DNA of 64,000 nucleotides from Actinomucor elegans (Eukaryota; Mucoromycota; Mucoromycetes; Mucorales; Mucoraceae): positions 361,738 to 425,737 of the forward strand of contig JAMSLZ010000020.1 of NCBI GenBank assembly GCA_026027325.1. Direction: 5' to 3'. Of the stretch, positions 42,751 through 53,764 are shown in pieces. A program made the translations under genes and the position numbers. Positions within the stretch are counted from its first letter, which is position 1, and each line of letters begins with the position of its first letter. Below the pieces are notes generated by a model. That model had not been told where the DNA came from. It searched no databases and saw only the letters and a list, made by a program, of their open reading frames with translations.

Positions 42751-43631
42751 TTAATCTGTCAAAAACTTTTTCCATAAATTATATTCCCTATTTTTTTTCC
42801 TCCATTGATATTCTTTTAAAAACAATAATATATCTTTTTTGTTTCTATGTCTGGGTATTATACTCTGTTTTAATCCATTCCAAGTACCTTCAATAGTATT
42901 AGTATGTACACCTGTTATTGGATCTTTAAAATTTTTGGAATGATTTACAGTCATATGTTTATATCCTATATTCTTTAAATTATTGTATCCTTTCCATAAA
43001 TCTGTATATATTGTGGTTCCTTTTTTTACATATTTTTTAATAATTAAATCTATATTATCAATATTTCTTTCTTTAATAGGGACAAAAAAGTTTTTTTATT
43101 TTCGTTTTTTATTTTATTTTTTAACATACTTCTTTCTACACCTCCAATAATCCATGCACCTTCTACTCTATGACCTCTATTATATTTTCTTTTAGCTATT
43201 TTACTTTCATCTACTTCTACAATTTTATTTCTACCCCCAATTTTAATATTTCTATTACTTAATAATTGCTTATTTTTTAAATGTTTTCTAAATAATTTAT
43301 TATAAGATGACACAGTATTCTTTGATATTCCTAATGTTGATGCAGTAAATGAACATGGCACTTTTCCAAGAAAATAATATAGTATATGTAATTGTATATT
43401 TAATGATAATGTTAATTTATTAAATATTGTACCTTTTAAAGGTGATATAGCTTTTCTACATTTATAAAATCTGCAAACATATAATTTTTTATTTATATTT
43501 AATTTAATATCATGGTTACATTTTAAACACTTTTCATAATGGTTAACATAGTTGTTTTCAATTAAATACAATAGTGCTTCCTTCTCATCATCAAATATTT
43601 TTTTCAAAGATTTGTATGGTTCTATAAACAT
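42751..43631 (-). pseudogene. ISXO2-like (Merlin) transposase with one frameshift
   Basis: The N-terminal part has a zinc ribbon (CLKCNHD...CRFYKCRK), helix-turn-helix-like TASTLGISKNTVSSYNKLF, and the first Asp in IVEVDESKIAKRKYNRGHR. Near 43090 a run of six T shifts the frame; the other frame continues with KERNIDNID, the second Asp in TTIYTDLWKGYNNL, and HTNTIEGTWNGLKQSI, which supplies the Glu. DDE residues are therefore all present. A single missing base in a homopolymer is the only lesion seen, so sequencing error is possible. Confidence 0.85.
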
Positions 43632-43743
43632 ATAGTTCTATAAAAACCTTTTTAAGTTATATTTTAAATATAAAACAAAATTCAATTTTGTATAAAACAA
43701 AAATTAAAATGATTTCGGAGTTTTAATAATAAACCTGAGAGTT

Positions 43744-44789
43744 CTTTTGGGATACATCCAGCTTTTGATATTCTTCAGTAGATATATTATCTGAGGAGAT
43801 GAATATAATATGCGATGTAGGTACATCTCTAGATAAGAGAGTACCCGCTTTATCTTTCAAGATATAGCTACCGTTCTTTGTGATTCCATGTATATAAAAT
43901 GGACCGAGATTACGCGCATCTAATTTGCTTAATCGTGTTACATTCTTAATCATAACTTTACTTCCAACAGGGAACTGCTTAGCTACAATCCTATGCGTTT
44001 TTACGAATCTGTCGTGATCACGTTCTTGCGTATCTCTTATGCGTTTAGACAATGCTGGTATAACGACTTCATTGACAAATTTGAATTTTTCATCAATCAT
44101 TTTCGTGTCAGTTTCTTCTAGTTGCAATACAGGTTTAGTATTTGAGTAGTCTTCAAAGCCATTTGGTTGTCTATTGAATAACACTGTATAAGGACGAGAC
44201 TTATGTAACCGTGCGTATTTACAATTCATAGCGTATTGACAATAATTCAAATAATAATCCCAGTCAGCGCCTTTACCGCGTAATTCCTTAACAATTGTAC
44301 GTTTTGCCAAACCGACATATGCTTCGTTTACCGAGTTACCCGTAGGAGAGTATGGTAATGAAAGTCTTCGATCAATGCCACTCATCTCAATCATTTTTGC
44401 TACAATATCAGCTGTGAACTCTGCACCATTATCCGAATTCAAGATCTTTGGGAAGCCAAATAACGAGAATATAGATAAAAGTTCGGCAGCGATAGTCGTA
44501 CTATGTTTATCAGGTAATGCTCTAAGAACAGTAAACCTTGAATAATAGTCTACCATGACTAACATAAAGTTATTGCCGCGGGAAGAGGTGACATCAAAAG
44601 TACCTAAATCCATACACCAATGATCAAGTGGTTGATCAGGCAATACAGATTTTGGTGGGTGATAACCAACTTTGGATATGTTGAACCTATTGCATTCAGT
44701 ACATTCGCCCAAGATTCGTTGAATATCCTTTCGCATGTTTGTCCAGTGAATACCATCATGGTGTAATTGGTTCTCGATGCTTTGTAAAC
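43744..44789 (-). pseudogene. Element A: integrase
   Basis: Minus frame from the B insertion site: QSIENQLHHDGIHWTN, zinc-finger cysteines in CTECNRFN, then the catalytic core (CMDLGTFDVTS, NSDNGAEFTA, GNSVNEAYVG) and an SH3-like end (FPVGSKVMIKNVTRLSKLDA). Bounded at 44789 by element B and at 43744 by the Merlin-like element. Confidence 0.88.
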
Positions 44790-45005
44790 TGTAGTGGACA
44801 TAACTACTTTACATAGAATAGTAATAGAAGTGGCCTGAATAGTTAACTTGTGTAATCGTGACTAGTTATATTTACTATATGTAACCACCACCCAGCCTAT
44901 TAATAACAGAAGGCGGGCAGTGGTAGAATAAATCTCTCTCTTGTTTTCTGTCTCGTTAATTAAACACGTACCTAACTAATTACGAACATCTCAGGAAACA
45001 TCTCA
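44790..45005 (+). repeat. 5' LTR of element B
   Basis: 216 bp, TG...CA, same as 57120-57335. Confidence 0.95.
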
Positions 45006-45054
45006 TTTTTTTTAACGAATTCAGTCAGAGATTTATTTTAACAACAAAATCAAC

Positions 45055-47593
45055 ATGCAAATTAACATTAACAACGATATCGCGTCAGTTCCTGAGGAAC
45101 ATCGCGTCAATTTCGACCTGGCTCGCAGATGCCACATATTTAAAATGCAAAACATGGCCAAATGCAGCAATGTACTTGAGCAAATGAACAATGAAGCTGA
45201 AGACGAAGCTAAAATGGCGGAAGCTATGAATTACGAGGAAAAAGCTACCGAATATGAAAGAAAAATGGAGCAAATCCTCGCTAACATTAATGCATCTATC
45301 GCTAAGGCAAAGGGCCCAGCAACCTTAACTTTACGCGAAAAGCTTCAAATGATGCATGGACATGTAAAAATTCAAGGCAATAACTTAAAACAACTTGTCT
45401 GGAAAACAGCAACAAGAATGGATGCTGAATTTGCATCAGCCGAAAAAGCACTCAAAGCGTTGCAAATGACCTTACTGGAAATACTCGGACATAATCAAGA
45501 ACATCTGGATTTGTTCTATCCTTTGCTAGTGACGGAAGCCCTCACACTTGAACAAAAGATTTGGTTTCAAGAGACTTTCAAGGGTCATGAAGGAAGATCA
45601 ACATCGTGGAAGCAATTTCAAGAAGCCTTTGAGCAAAGATTCGCACCTTCACCTCACATCTGCAAGGATCTCCATAAGTTCTTGGAATTGGTGAACATGA
45701 GAATGATGCCTATCTCAGAAACGATTGAAGAGTACACTGTAAGGTTCAGGGAAGCATTCGAGGAGGCCAGTCTCTCTACGGGATTAAGTGACAACTACGT
45801 GATGGGGCACTTGTTTGTGGAAAGCCTACCTGCCCCATTGCAACAGGACATCTATCAGCAACTGATGAATAAGCGAATCGCTAATGGAGATCCAATGGAC
45901 GTAGATGGCACGGAGACAACATCTATCGGCCATAGTAGAAGTAGACCAGACCTCTTGCGAGACATCAACGATGCAGTGATCCAGGCTAAGAATTGCATTC
46001 TTGTAGCAGGTTTGAACCCTCACGGTAGCAATGTGGGTAGCAACGATATGGCTCCTCCCTACACACCTGATTTTGCCAGAGAGCTTGGATATATCAACAC
46101 TATGATGAGACCAACGAACGGCAACATTTTCAACCAGGGTTTGATCATCCAAGGGCGGGGTAATTTTGCCAGAGTAGCTATGAACCGCAGTGAGGGTCAG
46201 AAGGCCGAGCACAACGTGCCAAGCACGATAAACTCAGGTCAAGGTAACTCCCATGAATCTTCCTTTGTCAATGCGGGCCATGCCGACAGCTTCATTGGAA
46301 GAAGGAGAAAACCTAACCCCACCGGTGAGAAAGCGGCAATGGCAGAAAGACCAGCCGGATATTACTACTGCAAATTTCATCAACGAGATGTAATGCACAA
46401 GTCAGAGGAATGCGATTTGAATCCAGACAAATCACCAAAAGTGTGCAAGTATAAATGCGGTGTGCCATACTTCAAGGGTCATAATGCCAGTTGCGATAAA
46501 CTACACGCCAACAAAAGCAGAAGTCTTCCCACCGTAGCGGGTATTACAATTCACGACCCAATGCAAGGATGCAGTAATGAAATGGCAGGACCTTCTTCGG
46601 CCATCAAGCGCAACGCTAGTCAAGCTTTGTTACCTCAGCAGGATATTGATCGACGATGTAACAACCGTGCATCAGAAAAGAGACCCTCCAACCAGCGCGG
46701 CAAGCATGAAAACTTGTTGAATACAACACGGGAGGTACGCATCTTTGGTATCCGAGCTGAAAATTATGCAACAGCGGTTCAACAACAGGATGAAAAGGAG
46801 CGAAAGCGTAAAGCCGAGGAACAGAACGCAAATATAAACCAGCAATCGACTCTACACACGAGGTCTGCTATGTCAATTCCTTCGTTAAAGCGGGCCATGC
46901 CGACAGCTTCGATGGATAAATTAGTACCTCAAGTGGAGCCTGGTCAAGATGGCAATAATGAAACGCAATTTCATGATATCGCAGCAGCTAACGTGAGAGC
47001 ACACCACCAACACGAAGCTGATATTGATATGGAGGAAGTCGTGACAGACAAACCTATCAATAATGATCTTAGTAATCTTGCCCCAGATAATAGTCATTTG
47101 GAGGAACTGGATGAAGAGGATTTGCGAAAGTTATCGGAAGAATGTAAGTCAAAGACAGACGTCTATGCAAAAATCGGGATCAATGCCTCTTCTATCGAAC
47201 AGGACACTAACAGCCCTTACTTTAACGTTCCGGTTACTGTAGAAAATGTAAGGACCATGGCTACGGTGGATTCAGGGGCTAATAAAAGCATCCTGTCACC
47301 AAAGCTAGTTTCCTTACTTTCTTTACCTATTACTTCTCCGAGAGGTAATGGTTCTATCCAGCTAGCTGCTAGCAAGGTAGAAGTACCGCGCATAGGAACT
47401 GTTAATAAAGTAAATTTTTGTCATAACGGTATCAAGACCATACATGACTTTGAGATAATGGACCTCAATCGAGAACTTTCAGATGTCATCATCGGAACGG
47501 ATCTAATGGGAAAAGTAGGATTAGGTTTAACAGGACTAGCTACGTCATGGGATACACCAAGTGGTCCACGTAAAGCAGATCCAGTGTTAGAGG
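45055..47593 (+). CDS. Element B: gag and protease portion
   Basis: About 846 residues starting MQININNDIASVPEEHRVNF. There is a coiled N-terminal region, a capsid-like region (KGHEGRSTSWKQFQEAFEQR, retrotransposon gag domain), a Cys/His-rich stretch (CKFHQRDVMHKSEECD, CKYKCGVPYFKGHNASC) and a long basic linker. The aspartic protease has TVDSGANKSILSPKLVSLL and GTDLMGKVGLGLTG. The frame is open into pol until C inserts at 47593; the apparent stop at 47599-47601 comes from C's LTR. Confidence 0.92.
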
Positions 47594-48099
47594 TGTTGTA
47601 AAGGTGGTAGATAAAGATTTTGGAAGATAGAAATACTTTTAAAACTGTGGATAGTTTTTTATTAGAGATCAAGAATTGATTAACTGGTCAAAAGGTGATA
47701 AAACGCATCTCTTATATACTTTTTCTCGGTCGGTACTTGATTCTAAATTCATATTACGATTTGCCAGGAACAAGGTTGGACTGCGTATAAAGAAGACCAG
47801 GGATAATAACCAAATGAGCGGACCAAGATTAGCGGCGAGGAGTGTCGGGATCAATATATCCAAAGGTAATAGTATTGAATGTAATATTTGGTGTGAGAGA
47901 TAGTATTTATCAATTAGCGTCTACTTGCTCAGAGTGATATATAAATAAAGATATTTTAACATAATCAAATACAGTCATTTACATTCTGGTTCTTGGTAAT
48001 AATGCTTTATACACTTCTGCAGCTATATATAAGGATATCTATACGATTTTCTATCTGTACAGTATTCTCTTATTAATATAATTATGAGCGTTTACAACA
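47594..48099 (-). repeat. 3' LTR of element C
   Basis: 506 bp, same as 53254-53759 by eye. Short ORFs within it occur in both copies and are not genes. Confidence 0.95.
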
Positions 48100-48282
48100 T
48101 TATCCTCCACCAGAATCAAACAAACTTGTATTGATTCGGCAAGTGCGTCAGTTCCACCAAATAGTACATTCATGCGGCTGAGTTTTGATTAACACGCTCA
48201 GGTATACCTCCTTTTACGCACCAATTCAGGGTCTTTTCTTGCATCGTGGCTTTTCTTGGTTCTTGTTTCATAACTTGCCTAC

Positions 48283-51200
48283 TTATTCTATCTTTCTTTT
48301 CTTGTTTGAACGTCTATTCAGTATTCTCTCTTCTCTACTCGTAGTGGCTGCAATATTTGCTCTTTTGTTTTTCGACATCTCGATCGCTACATTTGACATC
48401 TCATTCCCATTGCATTTAGGAATCTTGGAAGTTCCAACTTTTTTGCGTCTGTTAGGTTCAGAGTTTTGAATTGACTGTTCGACTCTAGTTTGCTCTAAAC
48501 GTCGTAATTCTCTTTGCTTATTCCAGTACCGTTGAATGATAGTTGGATCGGTGAAATCACTTGCTTTTTGCCAAGTATTTTCTTTCTCAGAATAACCTTT
48601 CCACTTAATCAAGTATTCTCGATGACCTTCTTCACCTCGATGATCACGGATACCTTCGACTTCGTAGTATTCTTCTTCGATACTAGACTCATCCAGGGTA
48701 ACTACTTTCAATTCCGACGGTACATAGTTTCGGGATAATAATTCATTCTGTTCATCCTTTAGTTCATACGATCCACCAGTATTTCTTCGAACAACAGTGT
48801 AAGGTCCCTCATAAATCGGAGCTAACTTACTAGATCGATTCTGTAATCTGATCATGACATGCGTTCCAACTGGAATGTCGACAAGAACACTCTTTTGATT
48901 GAACTTTTTGTTATATTCCTCATTTATCTTCTGAGTTCTTTCGAGGATGGCTGGGAATACGATCTTATCCATGTAATCTACGCGTTCTTCCAACTCTCGC
49001 ATGGTCATAGACTCAATGGGTAGTTTGAACTTCTTCTCGTTCCCGTAGTCATCAGGTAAGTTGACTCTACGTGCAAACATCAAGGAGAAGGGAGAACTCA
49101 TAGTTTTTGCTTTAATGTGTCGGTTCATGCAGAGCTGTATGATAGGAAGATAATACGCCCAACTATGACTGTCTGACTTCATCATTTTTCTTAACGTGTT
49201 AGTTGCGGTACGAACTGCATTTTCCGCTGCTCCATTTGCTCGAGGATGATATGGCGTAGTGTATCTTCTATCAATTCCTAGGTTCTTCGAAATACTGTTC
49301 ATCACAGCATTCTTGAACTCTAGACCATTATCAGACTGGCAAATACGTGGAACACCAAAATCACCATAGACTTTGACCAACTCTTTTGCAACAGTATCGG
49401 ATTGTTTGTTCTTCAGAGGTCTGAGAATAACGAATTTCGAACAAATATCTGTTATAACCAACATGTAAACATATCCTTCTTCAGTTACGTCAAAAGGTCC
49501 AGCCAAGTCGATAGCAATATGATCAAATGGTCGGTTGGCTACAACATTAGATAATGGGTGATAACCTCTCTTACTGATGTTGTGCTTTTGACATTCAACA
49601 CACGAACTAACAATGTCTTTTGCTTCTGCGTAGATATTCGCCCAATGGAGACCTTGTGAATGTAAATCTCGCACAATTGCTTGCGATCCAAAGTGTCCAA
49701 ATGCATGCGCTTCTTTCAACAGAGCATCTCTCTCTTCTTCAGGAGGAGTCATATAGTCAGTCAGCTCATCTTTTCTTTCAACTAGTTTAGTCGCGAGTAC
49801 GTTAATCGTTTTATCTCGGCTAAATCGCTTTTTTCTAATGATGGCTTTCTTTTTAGGGCTTCGTCTGATGATTTTGCTCGTAACACTATCCTCCACCAGT
49901 TTGTTTTCATCTTCTAAAGGTGAATACAAACGGCTCAGAATATCAGGCAATTTGTTCAATATACCGGGGATGTGCACTACATCAAAATCAAAATCCAGAA
50001 GAGTCTCGATCCATCCAATTAACATGGGATTTGCGATCTTTTGCGTATGTAAGTATACTAGTGCCTTGTGATCTGTAAATACAGTGAACTTTTTGCCCCA
50101 TATATACTTGCGAAACTTCAGTAATGCTAACACGACTGCATACAATTCTCTTTTAGTAGTGCTCCAACGGCGTTGTGAAGGTGACAAGGAGCTCGATACA
50201 AATCCTATGTAAAGATCTTGGCCGGCCTCATTCTTTTGAAACAACACTGCCGCGACACCATAAAGTGATGCGTCTGTAGCTACGTAAAACTGTTTTGACA
50301 AATCCGGATAATGCAGCATCATCTTCGACTGCAAAATCTCTTTGATAGTTTCAAAGCTCTTAGTGTGACGATCGGTCCACAGCTCTTCCACATTCTCTGC
50401 ATTCACTAAACTGGTGAGTGGTTCTGCTACTCTGGAAATCATCGGAACGAATTCTCTCAGGTAATTGACCAAACCCATAAATTGCTGGATGTGTTTCTTA
50501 TTTTTATTTGGAAGTGGCCACTTTGAAACATTGGTAAGTTTTGATTGATCCACACGAACTCCTGAAGCGTCCACTACAAATCCCAACATACGAACTGAAT
50601 GTTGAAACCATGAACACTTGGATTCTTTCAGGATTAAATTTGCGGAATTTAATCTGTCAATCACAAACTTTACATCTTTTGCATGCTGTTCGATACTTTC
50701 ACTGGCAACAATACAGTCATCCACGAAGTTCTGAACGCAATCAATACCTTCAAACAAGGTTGCCATGACCTTTTGAAATTGCGAGGTTAGCATTTTCACT
50801 CCAAAGCACGCTTTTTGAAAGGAAAAGCCATTGCCATTATAAGTAAACGATAACTTGTGTACATCCTCGGGTGCCACTTTGAATCGATGATATGCATTCG
50901 ACAAATCCAAAGTTGTAAACACTTTTTTACCGGCCAAGTTATCAAAGATATCCTTAACCAAAGGTACGGGAAAATTGAATGTTGGAGGTAGAATTTGATT
51001 CAACGATCTCACATCTAAACACGCTCTATGGCTCACAATCTCACCATCTTTGTTACGTTTAGGAACAAGCAGTAATGGACTGTTGAATGACGTGTTTACT
51101 CGGGATCGAATGATTGTACCTGTTTCCAACCATTCTTTTATTTGCTTATCGAGAACTGGTCTTAATGCATAAGGGATGGGGTATTGACGTCTATACGCCG

Positions 51201-53208
51201 TTGCACCCTCTTTCGTAGGTAATCGAACAATGGATTCAGGCAAAGGACATGAAGATGTTATGGGTATGCTCTGATTAATCTCTAGTGATTCTTTAATTAT
51301 ACTCATGAACTCTGCTCTTTGCTCAGGCGTACCAGCAGGCGAATTGTCAGGTTCATGTTTTCTTTCACGTTCAATGTTCAAGTTTTCAAAAATAGCTTCA
51401 TCACTCAAGGCAGCGTCAGAATGTGCATGATCATCTTTGATGCGAAAAGCCACTCCAGTTAATCCGATATTCATTTTGGGAAGAATATCTGTGCCAAGAA
51501 GAATATCAAACTCGAATCCGTCGTTAAAGTTCATTACTTCAAATGAGTGTTTGAACTTAATGCCATTTGCATACTTTATTTCCAAAGGATCGGTGATACC
51601 AATTCTCTTTGCAGTATTTTGATGAGACAAGAAATTATAAGAACCAGGTAATTTATGTACTTTATTTATATGAAGTTTATTCTTCAAAGAAGACAAACTA
51701 ACAAAGCTACAACTACTTCCTGTATCTACGCGTCCCAGGAGACGTTCAGACTCTACAATCAACGGTGTACATAAATTAAATGCGTCATTAGCCTTTAATT
51801 TGTCACTCTTCTTGTTCTCATTCAGGTACTTACATTGATAGCTCTGATTCTCAATCTCGGAGTCGGCCATCTCCAAGTCCTCTTGAACTTGCTGCTCAAT
51901 TGACTTCTCACTCGAGGAAGCCGCAGGCATCACAGCCAAGACAGTACTGCTACTACTGCTTTCAGCAGCACCACAACGATGACCAGGACGCCATGGAGAC
52001 ACACCACAAGTCCAACACTCTTTACCCTTCGCCTTCTTCACAGAAGGAGGGCGTTCAGCTCTTCTCTTAGCGAGAAAACAATCCTTGGTGTCATGGGTCG
52101 CATTGTTACCATGATGGATGCACGAAAAGGGTTTCGCCACCTTACTCGCCTTTTGCACCCGACGAGCTGCATTCTTGTGATGATGGTGATAGGGGGCCTT
52201 TTCTTTGCGTCGCTCAACAACAGGCGCACCAGGAAGAAGAGAAACAGCCTCATTATACGACGTATGGTCGTCACCAAGAATATCACGACCAATCTGTGCG
52301 ATTTGATCGACAGTGTATTCAGCATTCTCACCAGAAGATCCAGCCTTCACTGAATTCATTGCAACTCTGATCAGCGTCTGAACAGGTTTAGTCAGCGAGG
52401 CCAAAAAACGATCAGCTACTCTAGGACACTCTCTAGGTAGGCCTGCATCAAACATTGCTGTTTGAAAACGCTTAGCATAGTCGCCCACCGACTCATTGTT
52501 TTCCATTACCATGGTAAACACAAGGTCAGTATATCTTCTCAACACAAGGGAAGAACCGTGCTGCTTCTTAAACTCTCTACGAGCATCTGCCCATAGGGTA
52601 CAACCTCTACTCAGCTCATCTTTCACCCATGCTTTATCGCCATGGGGAAGGCAAAGGGGTAAGAAGTTCTTCCACACCTCATCAATGGACATGGAAGAAG
52701 ACTCAACTACATCCTCAAATTCTCTCAAAAAATGCTCAACAGACTCGAAGGCTTCGTAACCTGGAAAAGGTTTGACAGCCGAGGTCAAGAGTTGGAACTT
52801 GGGCAAGTCGCGACGATTCAATGTCAAACCAGTAGGTGGCTTAACACGATCAACCTCACCGATCAATGAACTGCACTCTTGGATCTCACGGAGCATCCTC
52901 TTGGAGCGTTCAAGGGCCAACAAGGCTTCATCAGCCGCTACGTCATCTCTGACTACACGAGCACGACTAAACGCTTGAAGGTATCGGGTAATATCTGCAC
53001 GGAGCCCGGCGATATTTGTGTCAATCAGTTGTGGGTCAGTCATGTCAGCAACAGCATGCTCAGCCGACTCAGACAACAAAGAACTAGCACCAGGAGACTT
53101 GATAAACTCATCAAGGTTGCTTGACAAGGTCGATTCATCAAACATGGGGGTGTCAGGGTTAACACCACAGTTGGCAGAAGAAGAACCAGAAACGTTGTTG
53201 GAAGCCAT
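48283..53208 (-). CDS. Element C: complete gag-pol polyprotein with chromodomain
   Basis: 1641 residues in one frame. Gag (about 1-340) contains a capsid-like region (VEHFLREFEDVVESSS). Cys/His knuckles follow (CIHHGNNATHDTKDC, CWTCGVSPWRPGHRC). Protease has GRVDTGSSCSFVSLSSL. Reverse transcriptase has TLDLSNAYHRFKV and the catalytic NFVDDCIVAS. RNase H has YVATDASLYGVAAV. Integrase has HAFGHFG/CVECQKHN and AIDLAGPFD, QSDNGLEFKN, NGAAENAVRT. A chromodomain (EYYEVEGIRDHRG, EYLIKWKGYSEKENTW) and a basic tail end the protein. No separate gag stop is seen, so gag and pol are fused. The intact frame and matching LTRs suggest competence. Confidence 0.96.
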   Translation of the reverse strand: MASNNVSGSSSANCGVNPDTPMFDESTLSSNLDEFIKSPGASSLLSESAEHAVADMTDPQLIDTNIAGLRADITRYLQAFSRARVVRDDVAADEALLALERSKRMLREIQECSSLIGEVDRVKPPTGLTLNRRDLPKFQLLTSAVKPFPGYEAFESVEHFLREFEDVVESSSMSIDEVWKNFLPLCLPHGDKAWVKDELSRGCTLWADARREFKKQHGSSLVLRRYTDLVFTMVMENNESVGDYAKRFQTAMFDAGLPRECPRVADRFLASLTKPVQTLIRVAMNSVKAGSSGENAEYTVDQIAQIGRDILGDDHTSYNEAVSLLPGAPVVERRKEKAPYHHHHKNAARRVQKASKVAKPFSCIHHGNNATHDTKDCFLAKRRAERPPSVKKAKGKECWTCGVSPWRPGHRCGAAESSSSSTVLAVMPAASSSEKSIEQQVQEDLEMADSEIENQSYQCKYLNENKKSDKLKANDAFNLCTPLIVESERLLGRVDTGSSCSFVSLSSLKNKLHINKVHKLPGSYNFLSHQNTAKRIGITDPLEIKYANGIKFKHSFEVMNFNDGFEFDILLGTDILPKMNIGLTGVAFRIKDDHAHSDAALSDEAIFENLNIERERKHEPDNSPAGTPEQRAEFMSIIKESLEINQSIPITSSCPLPESIVRLPTKEGATAYRRQYPIPYALRPVLDKQIKEWLETGTIIRSRVNTSFNSPLLLVPKRNKDGEIVSHRACLDVRSLNQILPPTFNFPVPLVKDIFDNLAGKKVFTTLDLSNAYHRFKVAPEDVHKLSFTYNGNGFSFQKACFGVKMLTSQFQKVMATLFEGIDCVQNFVDDCIVASESIEQHAKDVKFVIDRLNSANLILKESKCSWFQHSVRMLGFVVDASGVRVDQSKLTNVSKWPLPNKNKKHIQQFMGLVNYLREFVPMISRVAEPLTSLVNAENVEELWTDRHTKSFETIKEILQSKMMLHYPDLSKQFYVATDASLYGVAAVLFQKNEAGQDLYIGFVSSSLSPSQRRWSTTKRELYAVVLALLKFRKYIWGKKFTVFTDHKALVYLHTQKIANPMLIGWIETLLDFDFDVVHIPGILNKLPDILSRLYSPLEDENKLVEDSVTSKIIRRSPKKKAIIRKKRFSRDKTINVLATKLVERKDELTDYMTPPEEERDALLKEAHAFGHFGSQAIVRDLHSQGLHWANIYAEAKDIVSSCVECQKHNISKRGYHPLSNVVANRPFDHIAIDLAGPFDVTEEGYVYMLVITDICSKFVILRPLKNKQSDTVAKELVKVYGDFGVPRICQSDNGLEFKNAVMNSISKNLGIDRRYTTPYHPRANGAAENAVRTATNTLRKMMKSDSHSWAYYLPIIQLCMNRHIKAKTMSSPFSLMFARRVNLPDDYGNEKKFKLPIESMTMRELEERVDYMDKIVFPAILERTQKINEEYNKKFNQKSVLVDIPVGTHVMIRLQNRSSKLAPIYEGPYTVVRRNTGGSYELKDEQNELLSRNYVPSELKVVTLDESSIEEEYYEVEGIRDHRGEEGHREYLIKWKGYSEKENTWQKASDFTDPTIIQRYWNKQRELRRLEQTRVEQSIQNSEPNRRKKVGTSKIPKCNGNEMSNVAIEMSKNKRANIAATTSREERILNRRSNKKRKIE

Positions 53209-53253
53209 ATCGATAAAAGTAAGGAAAATAGGACAGTAATTAAAAGTAAAAAA

Positions 53254-53759
53254 TGTTGTAAAGGTGGTAGATAAAGATTTTGGAAGATAGAAATACTTTT
53301 AAAACTGTGGATAGTTTTTTATTAGAGATCAAGAATTGATTAACTGGTCAAAAGGTGATAAAACGCATCTCTTATATACTTTTTCTCGGTCGGTACTTGA
53401 TTCTAAATTCATATTACGATTTGCCAGGAACAAGGTTGGACTGCGTATAAAGAAGACCAGGGATAATAACCAAATGAGCGGACCAAGATTAGCGGCGAGG
53501 AGTGTCGGGATCAATATATCCAAAGGTAATAGTATTGAATGTAATATTTGGTGTGAGAGATAGTATTTATCAATTAGCGTCTACTTGCTCAGAGTGATAT
53601 ATAAATAAAGATATTTTAACATAATCAAATACAGTCATTTACATTCTGGTTCTTGGTAATAATGCTTTATACACTTCTGCAGCTATATATAAGGATATCT
53701 ATACGATTTTCTATCTGTACAGTATTCTCTTATTAATATAATTATGAGCGTTTACAACA
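53254..53759 (-). repeat. 5' LTR of element C
   Basis: 506 bp; its end lies only about 45 nt from the polyprotein ATG at 53208. Confidence 0.95.
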
Positions 53760-53764
53760 AGAGG

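Larger units (their letters stand above)
41844..43743 (-). mobile_element. AT-rich Merlin (IS1595/ISXO2-like) DNA transposon
   Basis: 1900 bp between direct copies of CTTTTGGGAT (41834-41843 and 43744-43753), close to the 8-9 bp typical of Merlin. It interrupts element A. It is far more AT-rich than its host element. Terminal inverted repeats are not convincing. It carries a transposase with one frameshift and a second small ORF. Confidence 0.8.
47594..53759 (-). mobile_element. Intact-looking Ty3/gypsy chromodomain retrotransposon C
   Basis: 6166 bp with 506-bp LTRs (47594-48099 and 53254-53759) that look identical by eye; target duplication AGAGG (47589-47593, 53760-53764). On minus the 5' LTR is the right one. 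LTR ends form a 9-bp inverse pair (TGTTGTAAA/TTTACAACA). Polypurine tract TGGTGGAGGATAA abuts the 3' LTR. The element contains one uninterrupted polyprotein. Confidence 0.96.

Noticed and set aside
47676..47903. 75- and 64-residue ORFs repeated at 53336-53563
   Set aside because: Entirely inside the two LTRs of element C; chance frames.
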